From Selaginella tamariscina (taxonomy: Eukaryota; Streptophyta; Lycopodiopsida; Selaginellales; Selaginellaceae): 64,000 bases of DNA. The translations under genes were made by a program, and so were the position numbers. The notes beneath the pieces were generated by a model. The model made no database searches and had not been told where the DNA came from. It saw only the letters and a list, made by a program, of their open reading frames with translations. Each line of letters begins with the position of its first letter. Within the stretch, counting starts at the first letter, position 1. Below, in pieces: positions 33,772 to 44,852 of the stretch. The stretch spans positions 124,001 to 188,000 of the forward strand of contig PUQB01000457.1 in assembly GCA_003024785.1 (NCBI GenBank). Reading direction: 5' to 3'.

Positions 33772-36700
33772 ATGGTGGAAGAGCTGCGGTCAGGGATTTC
33801 CTATCTTGCCCAGCATCCCCCACAATTTGGGCAAGCCTTGAGGAGCTTAGGACTTTGTTGTCACAAATTTCTACAAAAAATTGACGCTGATGGGTTCCAC
33901 TGGAGTTCAGTGTTTCTTGAGAGCTTCTTGCTCTGCCGCATGTCCTTTACAATTACTCCAGACAGCACCAACAAGCTCTTCAGCTATCTCCAGACCTGCT
34001 GCTTCAATGTGGATGAAAGTCTCCAAGGTGAGTCTTCCATAGCCTTGGCCGCATTTTCGTAGGCTGCAAAAGTGTGCATGGATCCAAGCTCGAGCTTGCC
34101 ATTGACTGGTTCACAAGATCCCACAATGCAGCAAGAAGTCCACTTTGAAATACAAGGTGGCTTTTGCCCTTTACGATGTCTCTCAGATGAAGAAAACTTT
34201 GATGATGCTTTAAAATGGTTGAACTTAGCAATCCAAGTGGCACAAGGCTCAGAAGCCATCAACATCACGCGTTTCACCATCGGACTAACTCTGGCAAGCC
34301 TTGGCAAGTTTGAATCTCAGCAAATTGGCTTTGATTCTCTAGCAACTTATTCTCGTGGCATTGAAAACCATGATGGACGCAAGAGATTAGGCGTCTCCAG
34401 CAGGAATCATTCCAAGGGAAACAACTCATTTCAGCTTATGCCACAGCCCGGAGGCTGCTCATCGGTTCATGCATGCCAAACCTAGGAAACGAAGCTGGAA
34501 GAGTTTCTGGGCAATTCAGATTGCTGCTCTCAGGAGTTTCTGCTCCAGTTTCTGGATCTGGATGGATTCAGTAAATATATGATCCGTGACCTTGATGGAC
34601 TGTTGAAATCCTAGAGGAGAACTAGCAGCAAGGGAAGTCTCAAGCTCATTCTTTGCATATAATATGTATTTCCACGGGAGGAAACGGATCATCAAGCTAC
34701 AAGAAGACAACATCTTCGTGGATCCTCGGCCTCATTTTGAAGAAGCTCTGGACAGGTTTTGGCAGAACGAGGTCGATATTGACTCTTTGGTCTTATGCCA
34801 ACAAATATCGATAAAGGCAGGCCATTGGACATGTTTCCATAAGTCTGCACAGATGTTAAGTGTACTCAAAGGAGAGATTAGAAGTGGACAAGGCGTTTTT
34901 ATATACTTTCCTCGAGCTTCTGTGAAAACGGTAGCGATGGAGAAGATCCAGATGCATGGGCAGCGTATTACTGTTCAGGTGCAGCTACCATCCCAGACAT
35001 TCCAGTCTCTTCAAAAAGCTATGATAAGGAGTTTCTAAAAAGATGTTTAAGGCATGCAAGAACATCAGCTTTAAAAGTAATGGCAGCACTCCATTTGGCT
35101 ATTGCAACTGATGAGACTACCGAGAAGCTGGAACTGCTGGAAAGAGCGAAAGACTACGCATTTATGAGTCATAATGAACACTTTATAATTCAGACTAGCG
35201 TCCATTTGTTTGAGGCCTTGCAACCGAGTCGAAAGTATAGTAAGATGCACCAACTTAAGGAGCAGCTGAGCAATCTGACTCTTCAAAGTTGTCCAAATTT
35301 GTTGTGCCTTGAGGCTCTTGTCAAGTGGATAAACGGGTCCACTCAAAGTTATTTGGACATACACAATCGCATCGGACACAGTCACGAAGAGCTTAGAAAA
35401 TGCATTGACGTAACAATATCTCTGGGGCTTGTTGAATACTCTGATGGGGTTTTCTACAGGTAGTCTACACCGTTTTGTTTGAGGAAAACTTATTTACTTA
35501 TCTATTTATGTAGGTACTTCACTACAGATGAACAACTACCTTTGTCCTCCATTGAGAATCACTACATGAACCACATTTCAGCCTCTGCACGGCAACAGGT
35601 CAATCATTATGAGGAAGAAGCTCAGGGGTAAGTAATAAGTATGAGCTCTTGGAACCTTTTCTGATCTGTCAATGCAGTCTTATTCATCATTGTTCAACCG
35701 CAAACTATCCCGAAGACTTTCTCTTGCTTTTCTATCATTTCAGGTCACTTGTTCTTGAGTTCAAACTGGAGGAAGCCGAAAATGCATGTGCACACATGCT
35801 AAATGTCCACCCGGTTCACACCGCCTACACACTCATCCAGCTGGTGAAGCTTTGTGCACGGTACTACGAGAGAGACTACTGTAACAGTAGCAGAAAGAGT
35901 GAAGTCGTAGAGAAATCACTAGCAGAAATAATGGAGTCCGTTGTTACAGCAGCCATAGCTTTTGAAAAAGCTGAAGTGGATCTCCTTACTTCCTCTTCGA
36001 GGCTTACTGGTACCATGCGGAAGGATTTGAAGCACTAGGGTGGCAATCGCATGCCATTGAGAAAATGGAAGAGAGTCTCAAGGTAGTTCAAAATAGGAAA
36101 TAAGCATTAAATGTTCTTACTCTGGAATTCAGGCCTTCTCCCAAGATGATGCCAACTTTGAGCTATTCAGCGATGGTCGAATCCAGTATTTGGACATGTA
36201 TTATCCAAGGTTTCAGAAGCTCCAGCTGGCTTTAATAGCAAGCGAAGACGCTGATAAGTCTCTAATCTGGTCCGAGAGGCAAAGAACCCGTGACTTTATG
36301 TACACTCTCAGGACACAAGACCGGGAGAGCTACTTGAAGGAACTGGCTGTGTTTGATATGGATGATAGTCAAGCATTGGAAGAGATTGCAACTTCTTTTC
36401 GTATGGCCGGTGACCAGGTGGTGGTTATAGTCATTAATCAATACAAGGTGACGAGCGGAGATTGGATTTTCGTCACTTTCTTTGTGCATCCCGGGTTGCA
36501 TGCCAACAAGCTACTTGCTCATTATCAAGAAGTAAGAGCAGATCATGTGATCTTTACGGCAACTGTCGAGGACATTATCAACAAAAGTATGTCCGATCCT
36601 GAGTTTAAAGATTATTTTCAGACGCTACATCGGTTGTTGATAAAGCCATTTAAAGCAGAGCTCAGGGATGTCAAGCCCAAGAAGATTATCTTTGTTCCAT

Positions 36701-37634
36701 CAAAGGTACGTTCACAGATACTAGAATACTCCGCTCAAAGATATGTTGTTTGCAGGAGACGTCCACAATACCGTTCAACTTTCTATTGGATGAATTAACG
36801 GGATTGTTTCTGATTCAGGAGTTTGCAATCGCTACCATAGCATCACTGAGAATGTTGGGCATGTGCGAGAGGAGAAAAGTGGAACTGGAAGAAAAACTTG
36901 AACATGATGAACCATACTCATTGGTTGTGGGAGATCCTACAAACGACCTGGGGTTTGCATCAGAAGAAGCTCACTCGGTGTCGAGTGTCCTCTTGGAAAA
37001 AACCAAGTGCAAAGTGAACGTTCTCCACAGTCAAAGTGCCACGAAACAAGCAGTTCTGGACAAACTGCCATCGAGTCACTGGATCCACATTGCATGTCAC
37101 GGCATTGTCGACTCAGATCAGTTCCCAGAAGGTGCATTGCTATTAGCAACTAACAAGGTCCACTTGGGAAATCCTCGAGACAGTTCAACTAGGCGTCGCC
37201 GTGTTGTTAGAGCTCTCATTGCTGCAAACGAGACGGAGAAACTACTTGGGCAGGAAATAGTGCAGCATTGCCAGGGGATGAAGGCATGTGGAGCCATCTT
37301 GACCGCTTGCTCTACTGGTGTTGGACGCAAATCCGCTGAAGGAATTCTAGCACTTCCGAGGTCTTTCCACATGTGTGGGGTTCCTAGCGTGGTGGTTTCG
37401 CTGTGGGATGTTGATGATGATGATGATACAAGCAAGCTGATTGACCTGTTTTACGACAAGCTCCTCCAAGGCACAGAGATTGCGGAGGCCCTTCAGCTGG
37501 CAATTGTGCAAATGCTAAGTGAAGAGCACGAGGTTTATGGTGGACCAGCTTACCATGTCATAACGTGGGCACCATTCACTATCTCTGGCTGTTGCTCCAC
37601 TAAACTTCCCTTCCCTCTTCTAACAAGCTCATGA
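33772..37634 (+). CDS. TPR-CHAT protein (caspase-like CHAT peptidase domain)
   Basis: A multi-exon gene on the plus strand. Helical repeat segments, consistent with TPRs, run from 33772 to about 36060 (FDDALKWLNLAIQVAQGS, AALHLAIATDETTEKLELLE, LEFKLEEAENACAHML). The C-terminal exon (about 36756-37634) is a CHAT domain. SHWIHIACHG carries the catalytic histidine, and GAILTACSTGVGRKSAEG carries the catalytic cysteine. VPSVVVSLWDVDDDDDTSKL follows. CHAT domains are clan CD cysteine peptidases related to caspases and separase. TPR-linked forms act in bacterial signalling and defence, and a eukaryotic TTC28-like form exists. The substrate here is unknown. Intron borders are good near 35460, 36091 and 36706. 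Frameshifts near 34180 and 35998 may be decay or sequence error. The start at 33772 is the first long frame, and an earlier exon is possible. Confidence 0.7.
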
Positions 37635-38360
37635 ATCAAACTACTCTCACGCTACAAATTTATAAATTTTTTGTATATAAAAAATGATGGTTGTAATTAT
37701 GTTGTCCACTTATTGTCCACTTATGTATATAAGTTGTTGCTCATAATCATGTCAATTTAAGCAGTACACAACATAGATTTAATTTACTCTTAATATCATA
37801 TTATATATCTGCTTAACAAAATGTTTTTCATTTATTTTTAAACTATATACATGTGTGTGTGTGAGCGCGTTTGCGTGCACACGTGTATATTTAGAAAGTT
37901 TTGTAGTTTGTGACTGTATATACAGTCAGCTTAATTCCAATATATATGCATGAAAATTATTTTAGTATTTAAGTTAGCTTTTCTCGATATTACACTTGAT
38001 TAAGTGGTTTAGTAGACAATGTAACAACCAGTTTGACAAATTGAATCGTATAACCTTTTTGTGGACTAACTTAATTAGGTTGATCAGTAGTAACTTGTTT
38101 CAAGCGGCATTAAGATGGTCTTCCGCCACCAAGAATAAACAAAGGAATTCTAAATAAAAAAACTCTATATTATGTATAACGTACGTCTGTATTATATACA
38201 TATGATCCGTGATTAGTGACTGTGATTATTTCATAGTTTATGACCTACTAGAAACTTCACCAACTCCTTATTAAAAACCGGACCAACTCCGTAATGAATA
38301 GAGGTTTTATTATATGATGTTGTACAGATGTATTATATATAAACACTCCCTGGGGCGTGA
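37635..38360. other. intergenic spacer
   Basis: The 3' flank of the CHAT gene. AT-rich, with a short GTGTGTGAGCGCG run near 37855. I see no gene or RNA structure. Confidence 0.6.
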
Positions 38361-38369
38361 TTGTTAGGA

Positions 38370-39170
38370 TATTTATAAACTCCTAGTGAATCTTTGTGCT
38401 GTTCGAATAGAGCTAGTGCTAACGGTTTGGTAAATATGTTGTGACCAACTCCAAGGTGCATAACTATCTCATGGTAATGCTGATCGCTCTTCGTGTGGAT
38501 GGGAACAACGAGGTGCTGGAGCTAGGGCTGCAAGAACACTCGTGTCCCTAAACCCTAACCTTGCTCCTGTTGCTACTAACTAGAGGATTATGACTAGAAG
38601 AGGGTTGATTGCTAGAATTGCCTCTAACATGTGATTCGTCCATGCTCCTCTTGGATGTATTGGCCTTGCTGCCTTGGCTATCCTATTGGTAAAAATTCCA
38701 AATCTGAGGTGTCATCACTTTTATATCCATCTTGCTTTGGTTGCCTTGTTCGATTAAAATAAGGCTCTCCTCACTATAGCCTAGGAGGATGATGGGTTTA
38801 GACTTGGGGTCCCACTTCCACCTCGCATCCTTAGGTACAAGAGCGTACACCATGTAGCCAAAAACCTTTAAGCTAGAGACATCTAGCCTACGTCCAATCC
38901 ATAGCTCCTCTGGTGTTTTGCCCTACTCCATAGCAATAGTCAGAGCTCGGTTGCAGAGATAAGCAGTTGTTATCACTGCTTCACACCAATATGTTTGGTG
39001 AGGCTTGAATCTTGGAGCATACTACAAGCACACTCCACTAAGGTCCTGTTCATTCTCTTCGCTACACCGTTTTGCTCCTAAGTATGAGGCACAACAACTT
39101 ATCTCTTAACTGCAATAAGCTATAAATGCAATTGACATAAATTCTACTCTGCTGTTGTCACAAGAAAATT
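38370..39170 (-). pseudogene. deleted Ty1/copia remnant (integrase plus RNase H tail)
   Basis: On the minus strand, 39168 downward reads CDNSRVEFMSIAF, EQNGVAKRMNRTLVECA, TAYLCNRA, TPEELW, KVFGYMVYALVPKD and WDPKSKPIILLGYSEES, the copia integrase and linker blocks. Near 38380-38445 comes FTKPLALALFEQHKDSLGV, the RNase H terminus. The reverse transcriptase is missing, so there is a large internal deletion. The integrase frame stops abruptly at ~39170, exactly where the terminal repeat of the large element copy 2 starts. Confidence 0.8.
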
Positions 39171-39171
39171 T

Positions 39172-39203
39172 ATGCACGTTGTAACTAAAATGGGCATGAT
39201 ACA
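39172..39203 (+). repeat. terminal inverted repeat of copy 2
   Basis: ATGCACGTTGTAACTAAAAT then GGGCATGATACATG, matching the reversed right end of copy 1 (24530-24562) with two mismatches. It abuts the copia integrase fragment ending at 39170. Confidence 0.7.
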
Positions 39204-39469
39204 TGAAAATTAGAAATATAAAATAAATTGCTAATTAATACTTAAGTTTAACTATTAATTAATTATTTAATAAATGTATTATTAAGCCTTAAATATTAAT
39301 TAATTAACAAATTAATCCTTCATTAACCTTACTTAGTAAGGAATATTCCTAAAATATCTTAAAATATTTGTATTATTCTTCGTTGTAAAAATAATTTACA
39401 ATAATTAAAAAATACTATCAAACATAATTACAAATGAAATCATTTCCTTATCGACATGTTAATTATTTA

Positions 39470-40690
39470 TAAATACTTTCTTCTTAACTATATAAAAAAT
39501 TTCTTCATTTTTTTAAGTCATCACTCTCCGGATTAATTGAATCATTTTAGTTAATATCTTTATATTTTTGCCACCACTTAACACTCTCACAAATGCAATT
39601 AGGAGTTGCCATCTTTGTTAATACACAAGCTGTGATAAGAACATGAGTGCATAAAGGTTTATCTAAAAAATAATGTTCCTTAATAATAATATTGTAGAGC
39701 GCCCGATTGCTCTCCTTTAATTATAAAATTCAAAATCATAAAAAAAAAAAGTGTCAGGGTATGTTTCATATAGTGGATATTGTTCACAAAAGTTTTCAAA
39801 ATTCTTCTTTCTGAGATATGTATCCAAGTAGTTCACTAGTTCATCCATGGTATTAATATCAAAATATGGGTCGAAAGTGATTAGATGGATATAAGCAATA
39901 TTTGGTTGAGCATAGCCTTTGAGGAGAATCGTCTACCACTAAAATATGTGCATTTTTCATTATCCTTAACTAATTGATCTCCTAATAAAGCCTAATTAAT
40001 CTTTCATTCTTGAAGAAGTATGGCTTGCTTTCGTTTCTTACATCATAGAATTCGAGAGGTTTATAACATATTCGTTGGTAAAAAATCCAATCTTTATAAA
40101 TCATCTCTTTTACCAACACTACAATGTTATTAAGCAAATTCAGCAGCGGTGTCAAGTTATGAAATTGCATGCATAACCAAATCCCATAAGTGCACCCATC
40201 TCCTTAAGCTTTTAAAAGAGACGGTCCAACCCCGAATGAAAAATGATATCATATCAAATTTACCATGACAAGGAATGAATATCTCCTTGTTTGATTTTTT
40301 TTCATCCTCAAGCCTTTGTCAATGAAGCAAAACACCATTGAATCCAACAACACAATATGACCATGGTAACAAAAGGTAGTGTTGACTCTCGAATGCTTTG
40401 CAACTCATTTGTTTAGTCCCTTTCACATTTATTTATTGATGCTATATTGTTGCCTATCCCTTTATCATTTACTTGTACATCATCCTTACAAAATTTAGAT
40501 ATTATAGGCGCTGAAGAAAGTGATTTAGGAATTCAAAGCAATAAAAATGGTGATGCAAAAACTGAAGTGGTCCCCATGGTAAGGATGTTTTGAGCTGCAT
40601 TATTATTCATTTCTTGCATGAACTCTGTCATTCTAACATGTGGCACAAAAAAATTTGCCAAACCCCTCTCTTACTTCATGCCACTACTGA
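39470..40690 (-). pseudogene. HAD phosphatase-like gene, decayed copy 2
   Basis: A minus-strand copy of 23030-24290. Retained fragments include MQFHNLTPLLNLL, KDWIFYQRICYKPLEF and RNESKPYFFKNER (39982-40170). The HAD DDS motif region (about 39930) and the DxNGxL region (about 40345) are recognisable at DNA level but interrupted by stops and indels. Confidence 0.8.
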
Positions 40691-40898
40691 AAATCCATGT
40701 TCTCAACTGTTTCATTACATCTGATAGTTAGCTAGCCTTATATGGTAGTTAGCTAGCCTTATATTATTTACCTTGTTAATGTGTGACCCATGTTTGAACT
40801 AAAAGCTTCTTTAATCTTTGAGAATTATTTTCTGTACAAATATAAACAAAATATACAAAAATGCCTTATGTTACACTCATTTACAACTATTCGTCACT

Positions 40899-43855
40899 CT
40901 AACAATTCATTAACAATTCTTCTTTGCTGTTACTTTCTAAGTGAGGCAAAGAAGATTTTAGTCGCTTAGAAAATCGTTCAACATCTTCCGTTTCTTCTGT
41001 TGATGTTTCCATAGTCAATGGAATAAGTGAATGTTCTGTACTCCTCGAGATAACTTCCGGTCTAATATCTGGTTCAAGATTGTTCTCAGACTCCAACAAT
41101 GAACTAGATTCCTCATCAAACTATCGCACTTCTCGGGAGGGAACTTAGAAGAACAGACATTGTTAAACTGGATTTTATATGAACGGTGCTGATTCCAAAT
41201 GTATTGATACGGTTGTTCACTTGGTTGTCAGGAATGTGCCAAACAATTTCAAACTTTCAAATGATTGGCCAGGCATCTGTTTTCATTCCAACGGGCCTGA
41301 ACCTCCATCCGATACACCGATAGCTAAGAGGGATGTATTCGATAATGTACATTATCCATTACAAGTCAAGCTGCACGGAGCATCATCAACTTGATCAGGG
41401 GTCCTCACAATGATGCATGGATTTTTGACTACTGCACTGGGGATCCATCTTGAAGGAGTGTCACCTTCGGGATACATGTGTGTTTGTCATTGAAAAGGAT
41501 AAGACCATGGTTGAGGACTTGAACAAGTGGATAGAGAGGTTCTCAACTGACTACCCCAACAAACCCATACATGAATATTTGGGATAGCGAAGACGAAGGT
41601 GAAAGTATCAGTGATGTTAGAGGCCAAAAATATAGCATGTAGGAACTGCATACATAGGACTTTCCTACGGTGGAAAGTAGCTTGTAGGTAGTAGTAGGAA
41701 ATATCCTGTGTACAGAATAAATCCTACAGCAGTAGGAAAAATCCTACAGGGTAGGAAGGATCCTACGGTTGCAGGAAGCAGACAGTTATGACGGTTGGAG
41801 GAGGACAGGATTCGGTTAGGGCAAGGAAGGGTAAGGAGAGAGAGACTATAAAGGCTATGAAGGCTATGGAGAGCAATGCATGAGAGAGAGAGTATCTTTG
41901 GGAGAGAATAAGTCTCCACACTTGCTATCTCTTTGTATTCATATAGTAATGCAAGTGCATATTTATGGGGTATTGTTAATGCTTATACATGGCAATGGCC
42001 AAAGCAAAATCCTATCCTTGACCTTAGAGACGAAATAAGTATATATCTAGAGCTCTCTATTGGACGAAATCCCTACACTTTAACGTGCAAAGCTTTTCCT
42101 GCGCTGTGAATAGTGTTTCTGCACACAGGAAAGTTTTGTATGTTAACAAGTGACATGAGCAAAATTAAGAAATAAATACCTGAAAACATAGGTATCAACA
42201 AAGCATGCAAAAATTCAATAATAAATACCTTCTTTGTACATGCTTGCACGGCTAAGTTTCTCCATCAAATCCTTTAGTGCCTTATCTGACGAAGGATTTT
42301 TTGACACCAGCTGATCCATCACGAACATTTGAAACGGTTTCCTACAAGCAAGATGTTATCCCATAAAGTCTTTAAATCTGACAACAAACATTTGTAGGGC
42401 TTATCATGATTTGTAGTATCCTTTTTTATAAGGTTCAACTCGATTCTCCACTATTGAAGACTGCTATAGAGAAGGCGTCATCACGATGTTCTCCTTTTTG
42501 GCATTGGCATGCAATAGATTCTTGGCCAGATCTTCCGATTGGTTCACCCATTAGACAAGCATATCATCGTCTGTCATATGTAAATATTTGCTGACCTCTT
42601 CGTATGTTGAAGCCGAGGTCTAACCCAGTTTGTGACAGTGTATTCCTAACCACTTCTTGAAGTGCCTGATCGTCTTCAACTCCATTGTCTTGAGATGAAA
42701 AGGAGAGGTGGGCTGCTGTTATTAATCTGTAATTTGTCATCAATCACTAAATTAGCTAAGACATCCATCTCCTCCATCATTGTTCTATTCAAAGGCTTCA
42801 ACCACGTGAGCTTAAAATCGTTGTCTATATCCTTTATAGATTGAACAAACTTAACCTTCGTCGTCTTACTGGGTTTCTTTGCAGACTTCTTCGAGGGCTC
42901 CCCTTTACTTGTTTGCTTCTTCTTCAATGTTCCTTTTGCGAACGATTCCATAATCCTCACCATTTGGCAAAGACCTTGTCCTCGGGCAAGAAATCAACAT
43001 CATCAAAAAGGATGTTTCTTTCTCACCCATCTGGCAAAATCAACTGTTGCAATTTCCTCAGCTCTCTGAATAAAAAAAGAGACAGATTAATATACTGGTG
43101 AGATAAATCCTGCCAAGACAATTTACTTACCCAGTATTCCGCACTTTGTTCTCTCCTTGCAGTAGCTCTTTATGGTCGATAAGATTTTCCCACATGGATC
43201 GTGGTGTTTAAACTTTACCCATATTTTGCTGTTGTAGTGGTTGGTGTCGGTAGCGTCACATTCCGCCGATAGTTTATGGTATTGCTCAGTTGGGAGATTC
43301 GACTTAGTTAAAATGCCGATCTTTTTGTCAACTTCTCACGAGTATGCTCGAAAAGCTTTGTTACCATCGTTCCTTTATTGTGTTCATCGACAAGTCGTTG
43401 GGTTGCCATTATCGTCTGTTGGCCGCTAATAATGTAATACTTAATTGATTTTTTATTCTCCGTATGAATCTTCATGATTTGTTTTGGTGTCACCACACTA
43501 TCTCAATGCCTTTCTTTCTTTCATAGAATGAGCACAAAAAACATCATGTGGAACAGTGTAAGAATTGTAGTCCTTCATCTTCTCCATGAGCTCAGTTATA
43601 TGTTCATGGTTGAGTGGTATGTAATTGAAGTTGGGGTTAACGCTGTAATACTTAATCCTACACTCATAAATTCTATCATCCAACATCATTTCCTTGTGGC
43701 TTATTATAGCATGGGATGCCACAGGTGCAACTGACAAAACGATAGATGTTTCTTTTGCAGTCAAAATCAACATGTGTGAGCCTCAACTACAGCTATTCTA
43801 ATGTTCTTGGCACACTTTTCCAGCTCCTGAAGATTCCTAAACAAATTGAACGTGA
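40899..43855 (-). pseudogene. ParB/methyltransferase-like gene, decayed copy 2
   Basis: Minus-strand pieces correspond to copy 1: 43498-43773 (YYSVNPNFNYIPLNHEHI), 43308-43496 (KYYIISGQQTIMATQRLVDE, ParB-like end), 42676-42963 (basic linker), about 42260-42340 (MFVMDQLVSKN, motif IV-like), and 40899-41099 (acidic tail). The block matching 22150-22600, including the motif I-like part, is present but flipped to the plus strand (41155-41590). The first ~860 bp of the copy 1 gene region is deleted. It is useful because it keeps bases that copy 1 lacks, for example GGCC versus GGC at the 21738 frameshift. Confidence 0.82.
41615..42077 (+). mobile_element. candidate solo LTR
   Basis: The segment starts TGTTAGAGGCCAAAAATATAG and ends CCCTACA, a TG...CA-bounded unit of 463 bp. 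It contains TATAAA-like promoter sequence (about 41848) and repeated TCCTACGG/TCCTACAG motifs. It interrupts the similarity to copy 1 and sits inside the locally flipped segment. No target-site duplication was seen, so the boundaries and LTR status are tentative. The orientation follows the TGTTAG start. Confidence 0.5.
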
Positions 43856-43984
43856 ACCACCACAAATGTGAGCTTTGGACAGTTTTACATGGTTTACTGG
43901 CTTTTACTCAAAATATGATAAGATTATATAAGTAAATAAAATAAGATAAAGAACTTATATATACTAATACACATGTACATTCAC

Positions 43985-44803
43985 ATGTAAGGGGTGGCGG
44001 AATTAATTCCGCCACTCTTCTCTGTCTCAGATAGAAGTAGATGGGATTGTGGGATTGATCTCGTTCACCATTTTAGGAGGTAGGGAAGGGGTGGTGAGAT
44101 TAATCCCGTCACCATTTCCTTGATTCCTAAAATGGTTGGCGGGATTAATCCCGCCACCCTTCTCCGTCTCAGAAGTGGGCGAGATTGATCTCGCCCATCA
44201 TTTCAGAAGGTATGGGAGTGACAGGATTAATCTCACCATCACTTCCTTGATTCCTAAAATGGTGAGTGAGAAATCTTCCTGTCCACTTCAATCTGAGATG
44301 AAGAAGGGTGGCAGGATTAATCCAGCCACCCCTTCCATGCATGGTGGGTGGGATTAATCCCGCCCACAACACTCTCATACCAGGCATGAAAGGGTCGACA
44401 GGATTAATCTTGCTACACTTTACGTCTCAATGAATGTGGGGCGGGATTAATCCTGCCCACCATGCATGGAAGGGTTAGCAGGATTAATCCCACCACCCTT
44501 TACATCTTAATGAGTGTGGGGCGGGATTAATCCCGCCCACCACCATTATTCGTATGAAATTGTTGTGGGTGGGATTTATCCTGCTCACTAAGCATGAAAG
44601 GGGCGATGGGATTAATCCCACCACCCTGTAGGCAGGGCATGGGTGGTGGATTTTATCCCGCTACCCTGTAGGCAGGGCATGGGTGGCGAGATTAATCCCG
44701 CCACCTTTAGGCAGGTCATGGGTGGTGGGATTAATCCTGCCCCCCTTTAGGTAGGTCATGGGGGGCGGGATTAATCCCGCTGCCCTTTGGTTAATCCTGC
44801 ACA

Positions 44804-44804
<1 letters not shown>
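43985..44804. repeat. palindrome array 2, copy 2
   Basis: About 20 diverged GGCGGGATTAATCCCGCC-type palindromes (for example starting at 43996, 44136, 44520, 44766) alternate with GGCAGGGCATGGGT and CCACCCTTCT linkers. More C-to-T/G-to-A changes are visible than in copy 1, as expected from deamination of methylated CG sites. Confidence 0.88.

Positions 44805-44852
<48 letters not shown>

Noticed and set aside
36937..37435. Minus-strand frames opposite the CHAT domain
   Set aside because: They are shadows of the strongly supported CHAT exon.
41665..41919. Leu/Ser-rich minus-strand frame (LPCPNRILSSSNRH...)
   Set aside because: It lies inside the candidate LTR and has low-complexity composition.
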